This document shows positions 47,101-56,600 of a DNA stretch of 64,000 nt, in pieces. This DNA comes from Antedon mediterranea. Lineage: Eukaryota > Echinodermata > Crinoidea > Comatulida > Antedonidae. A model generated the notes under the pieces. The model made no database searches. It was not told the DNA's origin and saw only the letters and a program-made list of their open reading frames with translations. A program made the translations under genes and the position numbers. The first letter of the stretch is position 1, and each line of letters begins with the position of its first letter. The stretch lies in assembly GCF_964355755.1 (NCBI RefSeq), contig NC_092671.1:9001001-9065000 (forward strand). The letters run 5' to 3'.

Positions 47101-50100
47101 TGTATTCACACGTTTAACATTTTTACAGTGAATCGTTCAATATTTGCGGATGGCACGCTTGAATCATGTAGCACCATGGATCACATAGACGGATCCAAAA
47201 TCTAAATTTCAGAAATTACAATGCAAAAGATAGATCACTTATTTCACAATTTTTAGGCCCTGATCCATCCCTACCCCTCTGTACATAAACAAAACTATAC
47301 CCTACTCAATGTGCCCGAAATCACAATGCAAAAGATAGATCATTAGTTTAAGTTCAGCACTTATTTTACCTTAGGCCCTTAGCCTCTTATCTGCCACTGA
47401 AACATTAAGCAAAATAACGAATGAAAAATCTAAAAGCTTTCATGAGCATCTTTACATAACTAAATTACATAACAGATGAAAAAGAATTCCTCATGTGTGA
47501 CAATTGTTATTTCTTTTTCTTTTAGTTTGATTGTATTTTAGATATTTTTACTTCAGCAATAGTAATATGGCGTTTTTATGGATCAGTAGGAACACTTTAC
47601 TCTGCAGAACGAGAAAGAATGTAAGTGTATGGGTCATGTTTTTAATCTATTGAACGAATAAAATATGGTTATGAAAAAGGAATAGGTCCATTTTTCAAAT
47701 ACGGTTTAAAAAAAAAACAATTAGCTGTCAAAAAATTCAATAATGGTTTCCATGGAGCAATTTTTTAAGCCATTTTTTTTTTAAATGCTAAATTTGTGCA
47801 TTCAAACATTTAATAAGGTAAATTATACTAATTATTTGTAGAAATCAAATTAGAAGTAATAAACATAAACAAAAATCATATAAATCAAAAGCAACATCAA
47901 TAATTAAATTTGTTTTTCTTTTCATTCATTCATTCATTCATTCACTTTCTATTTATCTGGTTTTATTTATTTTAGGTCCTTGATATTTCTTGGTATTATA
48001 TTCACCTTGGCTAGTATCTCTATAGGAGCAAGAGCAGTTGTAAACTTAGCATCTGAAACGCACACTATTCCTGTAAGTAGTGATTAGAAATCAGATACAA
48101 AGCTATATCAAAGAATAGAGTGAGGACACACTTCATAACTTTTCTGTTCGCACAATGAATTAACATTAGTGGCGTAACGCAGAGGCCTGGCCCCTGGGGT
48201 AGCCTTGTGTGTTTTTAGCATTTTTTGACATATTTTAATGCCTTTTTTTCCCTCTGGGCATTGCTCAGGGAAAATCAACAGTTCCTTAATAATTAACTCC
48301 ATCCCTACCCCTCATAAACAAAACACAATACCCTACTCAGAGTGCCCGGTAACCAATGAATATTCAGTAAACCTTAAGAACAGCATTCTTTTCTATTTGA
48401 TTGCGATAATTAACCTACCAAATAACAAAATCAGTTTGTTCTACTTTAGATATACAAATTTACCAAAAATATCACTGATTGCAGAAAAAAATAACCATTT
48501 TATTCAAATCAGACATTGACTTACTTATAATCCTTTAAAAATGCAACCAAAACCTACTAAATTTTAGGAACAATAAGTCTACAATCAGTAGTTTCAGTTG
48601 AATGATTGTCCATTTTCAATCAAAGATATTAAAAAGAAAGTTAGTTCATTTAATGGGTCATGGCCTTTTACATTGTATAGGCCTAAAGTACAGTAAATAA
48701 TACTCCATTTTGTATAGTACTATGCCTACAGTATATTAATATACAGAGGGCGATCACATAAAGCAGACAATAACTTTGTGCGATTGACGTAAAATGCTAT
48801 ACTTAATATTAATAATGGGTAGATAAGTGCCGAATACAACTGACAAATTTGAATGAAGGCAGTCTACCATTAGACCACATGTGGAATTCGCTATATCAAT
48901 AGGCCTATATTAACATTGATATGAAACAGCTAATTTTGCATTTAAAGGACAAATTGACCGAGGACCATATTTTTACAACGTATTAGGGATGTACATATGA
49001 TTTCAGAAATATCGCAAGATTATAAGGATATCGCCGTAATTGCTGTGATGTCACAGGTGCATGTCAAATTCTACTTAATAAAGTCCAGATAAGCAAAAGA
49101 AACAATAAAAAAATAACCATTTATATTTTTTACGATTTATTGTGTGCGTGTTTACTAGAAATTTTCACGATTTGCCAAACTTTGCCAGAAAACTCATGAC
49201 GTAAATATGGTCCTCGGTCAAGTTGTCCTTTAACAATTAGTAACCAGGGGCGGATTTAGGGGGGAGGGCGGGCCTTTTGTAATATTATGCACCCATTTAC
49301 ATACAATTTTACAAGAAAAGGGGGTACAAATCAACATTAAAAAGTTCAACTTCAATGTTACGATCGGTAAAACTGACTGACCAATCAAATAGTTCATAAA
49401 TTACGTCATCATTGTTTGTGAAAAAATACGTACGCGCTGACAATTCTTGTTTTTTTACAACGCGACGATGTTTTTTGCAACGTTGAAAGAACCAAGAAAC
49501 CATTAACGATCGCGTAAAAAATGTGTAAAAATTCGCGACTGGAAAACAGGCTTTAGGCGCAAAAAAAAACCAGTTCCGTATATTTTAATATATTTAAAAA
49601 TATGGTCTATAAAACCCACTATATTCAGATAATTATATGACAAGAATCGACTGGCCAAAACGCCTCAGATGCTATCTCCGGGCGTCTATAAAAAAATATT
49701 TTCGGACCCCCTAGACTATTATTTTTTCCAATATCGGCCCCCCTCTTTATCAAAATCCTAGATCCGCCCCTGGTAACCCTGTATTTTGTTTTGTTGTATT
49801 TGTAGCACTTCTCATTATATGTGTTAGCAGCAACAAGTGGTGTAATATGTTTAGTGTTTGCACTGATTAAATTTGTTATTGCAAGTAAACTAGAAAGTCG
49901 CAGTTTAAGGACAGATGGTAAGTGATTATTTTGTTTTATTTATTATTTTTACATGAAATAGAGCCTGAGATATTTGAAGTGACTAATATTTTAGGATAGA
50001 ACTTATTAACCAGAACAGTGGCGGATCTAGGATCTGACAAGGGGGGATGGCCAAGAAAGTGGCAAACGAGGTGCTTAGCACCGAGCGGGGAGGTTTGGGA

Positions 50101-51317
50101 GAGGGTGTTCCCCTCCCTAGGCTCAGAAAATGTTTGAAAAAATAGATGCTTACACACTGTTTAATAGGCTAGAGAAACTGTTTCCATCACACTTAATAAC
50201 AATTACATACTGTAAATTTAAATAAATCCTTCCTAAATACTGTACTGATCTTTTTTGACGAACTAATAATAAACTTTGATCGAAAAACCTTCAAACAAAA
50301 TGAACATTTGGTAATGCGGTACTCTGGTAGTTTTAGGAGTGCATGTGTTTTGAAAATAACTCAGTTGTGGGTATTTTCCGAAGATTTTAAATCGCGTTTT
50401 CTTTTTAAACTCTTGAATTCATAATAGTAATTGAACTCTTAGCTCTTTCACTGTGTAGGCCTAGGCCTATTTACACAACTATCATGCTAACCCTAGCTCT
50501 AGTTAGTAGGGCCTAGGCCTAGCTAAGCATACTCTTCTTAATTAAAAGATTAATCCACGACGGTCAATCGCGGGTAGGTTGCATCTTTTTTTTCTTTTTT
50601 TTTGAGAATTAAGGGGGGTGGCCAGCCACCCTATTCACCCCCAACCCCTAGATCCGCCACTGCAGAAGCTGTTTGTTCATAAACCCTAAACCTTTAAATC
50701 AGTTTTTTTGTTCTTCTTCTTTAAGAAATGCCGAAAATTGGAAAAAATGTAAATGCTAACAGAAAGAAACAGTTACCCCAGTCTTATAAAAATCCACAGT
50801 ACAGAATGTTTATATTTCAGCTCTGAGTTCATTAGCTGGTAGTATACTTGGATTTAGCATTCTACTAAGCACAGAAGTGATAAAACGTAACGAGGAAATC
50901 TGGTACTTAGATGAGGTTGTAGCCATTGCAGTGGGGCTATTTCTTGGTGTATATGGTACACGGTAAATTGTTCAAAAATTTTGTTTAAAAATTATTATAT
51001 TTCTATTTATTTTTATTTTATCATTTATTTACACTTTTGCAAAAAAAAATCTATAAGACAAATGAATGTTTAATAATTGTATTTCAATTAAACATAGGTA
51101 TTTAATTTCTTTTTTAAAAAAGAGATTCGTCTTTTTGATGATTCACTGTAAGTTTGTATGACTATGAGAAAGAATGTGGCACAGCTTGAGAAAGAGTTAT
51201 AATAACTATTTTTTTTAATCTTATAGATTATTAGTGGACATTTTTATGGAATCATCATTTCCAATCAAAATTTGCTGCTGTTGGGAAAAGCAAAGTGATT
51301 CCAGCAATGTAATATGA
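41192..51317 (+). CDS. TMEM163: transmembrane protein 163 (zinc transporter, CDF-related)
   Basis: Coding exons are 41192-41315, 41475-41594, 41950-41993, 47526-47620, 47976-48072, 49806-49917, 50821-50962 and 51227-51317, giving 274 aa (human 289), all in phase. TMEM163 is a zinc efflux protein of vesicle and plasma membranes. A hydrophilic N-terminus (1-50) is followed by about six membrane segments: LAALVISWISIILICILG; the VITKSAAAFGFGFDCILDIF and TSAIVIWRF stretch; SLIFLGIIFTLASISIG; LYVLAATSGVICLVFALIKF; SLAGSILGFSILLS; and VVAIAVGLFLGVYG. Asp98 and Asp102 in FDCILD match the zinc-site DxxxD of the human protein. The C-terminus has a Cys cluster (ICCCW) not seen in human. Intron 3 (5.5 kb) carries a foldback element and a LINE. 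A leader exon ending at 39962 probably splices to 41143. Confidence 0.93.
42943..44220. mobile_element. 1.28-kb foldback element
   Basis: The left half is the imperfect reverse complement of the right half from CCTGGGTGCAG (42943) to CTGCACCCAGG (ends 44220), with the centre near 43665. Matching blocks include AAAAAGTATAGGAAA, CCCATCCCAGGGTCTTGGGG, ATAGGGGATAG and GTTAACTACTTATTTTTGGG. Within the left arm a block of about 170 bp (CAAACCTCCAAAAAAACATA to GGGTATATCCATGT) is duplicated, at about 43350-43440 and 43520-43610. TAAAC occurs next to both ends, but offset by three bases on the left, so the target duplication is uncertain. No transposase frame. It lies in TMEM163 intron 3. Confidence 0.8.
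44273..44430. mobile_element. MITE family A, copy 6
   Basis: Left AAAGCCCTGTCTACACTATA and right AGAGTGCAGAAAGAGCTTTA are decayed family ends. The interior has GGACATGATGATGTCATATA and ACTACCATATTT. It starts 52 bp after the foldback element. Confidence 0.85.
44777..46488 (-). mobile_element. 5'-truncated LINE with reverse transcriptase domain
   Basis: Minus-strand frame 45063-46226 (extending upstream to about 46320) reads as a LINE reverse transcriptase: KLRPISLTPAFAKVAEQFV, GVPQGTKLGPIAFQIMINDA, the catalytic KYVDDLSVYE, then LGVTLQNNLKW and a C-terminal RRACRTILGRDF block. The finger motif SVGPDKIPPLILKE is in another frame at 46298-46390, so there is at least one frameshift. Endonuclease and ORF1 are absent. 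The 3' region (44777-45062) ends in AATAAAATAAATAAAATAAA on the minus strand. The organisation resembles CR1/Jockey-group elements; the exact clade is not decided. It is an inactive copy in TMEM163 intron 3, opposite to the gene. Confidence 0.88.
47197..47399. mobile_element. decayed hAT-like MITE
   Basis: Left AGACGGATCCAAAATC and right ATCTGCCACTG resemble the CAGNGGCGGAT ends. The interior repeats AATCACAATGCAAAAGATAG-type words seen near 4400, and CCATCCCTACCCCTC seen again near 48300. No clean target duplication. Confidence 0.4.
48172..48352. mobile_element. decayed hAT-like fragment
   Basis: It starts TAGTGGCGTAACGCAGAG, similar to hAT termini, and shares CCATCCCTACCCCTC, ATAAACAAAAC and ATACCCTACTCA with the element ending at 47399. 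The right end is lost. Confidence 0.4.
48942..49233. mobile_element. MITE with TTAA ends
   Basis: TTAA at 48942-48945 and 49230-49233 bracket inverted ends AGGACAAATTGACCGAGGAC and GTCCTCGGTCAAGTTGTCCT. Pairing continues inward through CATATTTTTAC/GTAAATATG. TTAA flanks are typical of piggyBac-type insertion; the assignment is inferred. It lies in TMEM163 intron 5. Confidence 0.75.
49245..49772. mobile_element. hAT-type MITE, complete, 5-bp target duplication
   Basis: Ends CAGGGGCGGATTTAGG and CTAGATCCGCCCCTG are inverted repeats. GTAAC flanks both sides exactly (49240-49244 and 49773-49777). No transposase. It lies in TMEM163 intron 5, 11 bp after the TTAA element. Confidence 0.85.
50016..50662. 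mobile_element. hAT-type MITE, complete, 5-bp target duplication
   Basis: Ends CAGTGGCGGATCTAGG and CCTAGATCCGCCACTG are a perfect 16-bp inverted repeat. CAGAA flanks both sides (50011-50015 and 50663-50667). The subterminal GGGGGGATGGCCAAG is mirrored by GGGGGGTGGCCAGCC near the right end. It lies in TMEM163 intron 6. Confidence 0.88.
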
Positions 51318-53678
51318 AGACGTATCAACTGTCTTTTTATTTGATAATATATAGGACAAGTAAACAATAATTGTAAGAAAGATTAATCCAGGGAGATATC
51401 TCCCAGATTAGACTTACATTTGACTAAGCCTTGTTGTGAACAATATGAATGGTGCAATTTAAGTCTTCTGGTCTTCGAAGTGCAACTATATGTGCGTAGG
51501 CTGATTTAGGACTGTTTGATCTTGCAATCATTAAAATTACAGATACCATTTTCCATTTTGTTGAGAGTTAGGCGGACTTTTATGGAAACAGTTCACTATT
51601 TATCTCACTGGAACCTTAAAAAAAAATACAATAACAATTATTTTTTAGCCAGTTTGATATATTCCTACAAAAAGTTCATGGTCGACTGGTATGTTCAGTC
51701 ACAGGCTTGTCCTACAAACAGGCTTAAACCTACCAATGCCAAAGCACTTGTGTGGAGCCTGGTGCTTCCCTTCTACTCACCCATTCATGCCTTCCATATG
51801 TTATTGCCTGGACTTGCCAAGTTTCTAGTTATATCAGTGAAGCGTCACTTTTTCCTGGTTATATTGTCTTTAAAGTTGTTATTTTGTGATTTCAATTATT
51901 TTTTTCTTACAAATACGTTGAATATTTTAAAATGAATACATTTTGACAATCAAGATTTAAAATGGTGACGTATCTATTTTAATATTCATCCCCATAAAAT
52001 AATATAGTTATTTATACATTTATTTCTCCATTCACTTGGTTCATCCATGGAGGTATAAATTGTATACCTCCATGGTTCATCCATGCACAGTATATTTATC
52101 ATTTTGTTCATTTAATATTATATTATATTTACTTTCATTTATATATTTAATTCAACCAATCTATACATTCATCCCTTTTCATTAACAGAGTACCTATTCA
52201 TCAATTGGTTCTTTTATTCATCTACATTTCACATAGTATAATTAAGGTCATGCATAATGTTATCTAATATTTTTATGCATTTTTTATTCATTGGAATACA
52301 GTAGAATATTTTTATATACATTTAAGAAACATATATTTTATTATGAAATTTACAATAATTATTATTACAGTTATGAAATATTTAAATTATGATCTGATTT
52401 ATATAAATTTTTATAAAAATTATGTTTTCCCTTTTACGGTGGAACTGCAATGCACTCACAATTGAGATCGTGTGGTGTGTTTTTAGCATGAGTATTATTT
52501 TGTTGTATGAAAAAATATCTTGTGTGCAAGAAAGTAATTGAAATGCAAAATCTATTCCTTTTTTGTTGTCACTTATAATCAATTTAAAGAATCTAACGGT
52601 AGAACGCCACTTCTTTGGGACAATCCTATTAAGGGGACATTTTCCTGTAAAGCAAACAAGAGGAAGTAATGTTACAGTATGTTTTAACACTACTGCTAAC
52701 CCATATTCAAGGGACATCTCTATTAAAGGACATCGGGTCTCGAAGGTGTCCTTGGGATTCAACTGTATTGTAACTATTGCAAAATATTAAATCCAAAAAC
52801 AAGAAAAAGGCTCTAGAATAAATCAATATGTTTTATTACAGAATAAATTTATATTGCACAAACCCATATAATTTTGTAATAAAACAAAGGTGACCATGTA
52901 CTTAGGCAATATGTTATTTTCAGTGTGACTATTATTTATTAATTTTTATTAGCCTCTCTACTCGAACACAAATAAGAACACAAATAAGATACTAGTTTAA
53001 CAAGAATTAATCATGTATTTTACCGCCATTTTTCATTTCTACATTTTAATTAACATCGTATCTAAAATTTTAAATGAGAAAATATATGGTTAATACTGAA
53101 TTCTGGCATCTTATTATGTAAATATACCTGTATTTTAACTACTTTAAACACTTACTTTTAATTGTCACAAATGTACTTATATGTATATAATATATTCATC
53201 AATGAGAATTTAAGTAAACGTGAGAAGAACTCACACAAGACAAAAAATTTTTATTTTGACTTATTAATTGTTTTTCTACAAATAAAAGAAAGTGTTTTGG
53301 ATATATTTAATTATTGATATATATGACATTATGTTGTCATAAAATTAAATATTATAAGTACAATAATATTTAATAGGTAAATAAGTGATGTACATCTATC
53401 TCCAGGGTGAATAATATTAGCATATTGAATTTAAAAGCATAATTATTGTACTTTCTATATCTGTCATGTAATTGTTTCATATCAATAGCAATATCATTTC
53501 AGAGGATGGGGATTAAAAAATGTAAAGTAAACGATACATAAAACAACAAAAATGCACTAGTTGCGCGCCATACACAGACTTAGTAGCGCTCCCTCTCTCT
53601 GCTGGACGGCTGCTGTCATAAAAAACAATTTTGATAATTTTGGTAATATAATTCGTTTATATTATCGAAAATTATAAA
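51318..53678. other. TMEM163 3' region and LTO1 upstream region
   Basis: Probably a long TMEM163 3' untranslated region followed by spacer. The frames at 51516-51935 (+) and 52382-52762 (-) show no domain. A GC-richer block at 52596-52770 looks like an old repeat but no sister copy is in the window. The last 100 bp before LTO1 (53565-53678, with GCGCCATACACAG) are the likely LTO1 promoter. Confidence 0.55.
52045..52075. repeat. 31-nt stem-loop in the TMEM163 3' region
   Basis: CCATGGAGGTATA pairs perfectly with TATACCTCCATGG over a 5-nt loop, about 730 bp after the stop codon. It could be an RNA hairpin if the 3' UTR extends that far. Confidence 0.85.
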
Positions 53679-56600
53679 ATGACTGAATCTGAAGATAGGA
53701 TAACCGATGATATAGACAGAGCTGATCTATTTGATTCAATTATTTGCGCTGAGGAAAGGTAAAATGATTCATGATTTAGTGTAGGCTTGCTAGCTAGGGA
53801 TTAGGGCCAGGCCTATCCTAAAATTTAGGCTAAATTAAGAAGGCTGGAGATTCCTCCTCCATTGTAATCTTGCTTGGTCTGGTCACTTCGTACTTATATC
53901 AGTAAGCCCTCTAGCGGTTTACCGGATTTATATGTCATCTTTACCACTTCTCGTGAACACTTTTTTGCGCCGCAGCTCTAGCCAGCTATGTCCCAGGAGG
54001 ACATATTCATTAATAAGCTGTTTCATAGCGGTAGCTTTAGTATCTAAGGCTGACAGTTTTGTGAATTTGGAAACTCGACTATAATTTATAGGTAGCTGCT
54101 GGACCCAAAAAACGTCTGGGAGAAGAGAGTCTATATGAAAGCCTTTGCTGATAATACAGTATTATTGAGATGTAGACGGAAATCTGTAAAATCTTGTTCA
54201 ATAAATAATAACTTCGTTTTTGCTGTCAACCAGGCTGGTGTTATAATAAGTCACTGTCAAATAATCATTCGATAATGGTCAAAACTTTATTTTGGCTCTG
54301 TCAACATAAAGGGAGGTATTTACAATGACTTTCTTTTGACTGTCAATCTAGGCCAATGTTATAATAATACGCCGTCAGATATTAAATCATTGAAACAGTC
54401 CTGGTAAATTTTTTTTTGGTTATCAGATGCCGTGGGAGGTGGGGGGGGGGGGGGGGGTCTAATCAATTATCGTCAGAAGGTGAACAATCAGTCTAGGTAG
54501 CAGCAGCAGATTATTATTAACGCCTGCTCCATTAATTAATCCAGAAAAAGGTTTGTACATTATCTATTTGTTTATTAGCCTTCTCCTAATACAATTATAT
54601 TTTCTTTAAAAAAAGGTTTTATAAGTGGTTTCAACATTTATGATAGTAATGTCACAGTTCTGTGTCTGGACGCAAGTTCATAGACCTACTAGTTATATTA
54701 TTCATATTAACTGATACTTACTCTTCATTTACCGTAAAGTTCAGATTTAATGAAATATATAATATAAATTGGCTTCGTAACAATTAGTTAGTGTTAGTTT
54801 TTTGGTGATAGGTGAAAATGACATGTAACTTCGTAATCAATTTATTTTTTTTGTATAAAGGCCCAATTACACTATGACGATAACGACGGACGATAAATAT
54901 ATAGCATGCATTTTTTTTACATAAACCAAAAGAAATTAGAAAGGTTTTCGTTCTAGACCTATAGGATAATCATTTATGCTGTCTTTGATAAAAATAATGT
55001 TTTTCAAATTCCAATCAAATGACGTCATGATAAATAAAAACAATAAAGTCGCTGTATTGTCACGATATTAATGGTCTTACTAATCATGACGTCATTTGAT
55101 TGGACGTGTGAAAATATAATTTTCATCAAAGGAATTGTTTATATTTCTTTTGGTTTATGTATTAAAAATGCATATTTGTCTATATCGTCGATCGTTATCG
55201 TCCTAGTGTATGGGCCTTATGCTGTAAATGTTTAATTAATTGATCATTCCGATTTTATTAGTTGGACTCTTGCACAGTTGCTGTCTAATCGTTGTTGTGT
55301 AATATCATTTCGAACCATATTAAAATCATAAAGAGATTCATATTCCTTAACATGTGGCTGTGCATGGAAGTCCGGTCTACAAAAACTCGGGCCCGGGATC
55401 ATTGTTATTGGGCCTGAAAGTGTTGGTGAATTCATAGTTATACTTAATATTATATATATAATTATATTATTATACAATTGAAAGCAAAACCCGTTGAATC
55501 TCAAATCATTAGGACTAGAAATTTGGCTTATCAATCAAATAAATACTTTCGTTCAAAATGAAACTCCAACCTCTCTAATCAAAAGATTGAACTCGAAAAC
55601 GGACCGTTTTTTGAATTGGGTATGTTGAAACATTTCAATTTTCATTAAAAAAAGTACATTAATTATGGTATTGATCAGTGGCTATAGAGGCGTAAAAACC
55701 CTCGGTCAATATCATGTAAAATGCACTGTGGAAGGGTCATTATTAAGACTGCAAAATTGGGCTTATCAACAACAAAATATTTTATTATTAGACGCGATAA
55801 CATCAAGGATAATCAGTATAATTATTAATATAGCCACTGTTACTAGTTTTATTCTACATGCTAAAGTAAATAAAAATCCACTAGAAAACAAACCAGTCTG
55901 AATGCTATGCTTATTAGCCATGTTATGTTTGTTACTGTAGGCCTATGATTGTTTGCAATGTCCACATATTATTTTCGTGGGCATATCCATAGTGTATCAC
56001 TCACAAAAAAGACGTGTGAGGTTCTTTCTTTAGATTTTGAAGAATGATTTGTGTTACAGGTTGACATGAGTCAAATGCTCAAGATATCGGCTAACGCCAT
56101 GGGACCCTTGGCTTATCAATGAATAATACAGTACTACTGTACTTTCGTTCAATTGAAATCAGAATCTGACCGTTTCATTAAATTGGGTGTGATTTGGCCT
56201 AAACATATAATAATTTATTAAAAAGGTACAATAAAAACAAATGCATCAGAGGCGTAAAGAACCCACGGCCAATATCATGTAAAATGTATATGGTATAAGC
56301 ACTGTGGAAGGGGTCATTATTATTAAACTGGAAATTCGGCTTATCAACAAATAAATACTTTCGTTTAAAATGTAAAATAAGACTGCAAAATTGGGCTTAT
56401 CAACAAATAAATACTTTCGTTCAAAATGTAAAATAAGACTGCACAATTGGGCTTATCAATAAATAAAATACTTTTTTTTCAAAATGTAAAATTAAGACTG
56501 GAAAATTGGGCTTATAAACAAATAAATACTTTTTTTTTCAAAATGTAAGAAAACATTTTTTAAATATAATCCTTAAGCTCTGTCTATACTATCAAACTAA

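Noticed and set aside
51516-51935. 139-codon plus-strand frame downstream of TMEM163
   Set aside because: No recognisable motif, hydrophobic low-complexity composition, and it lies in the expected 3' untranslated region.
52382-52762. 126-codon minus-strand frame
   Set aside because: No domain found; the sequence looks like a decayed non-coding repeat, though no other copy is in the window to prove it.
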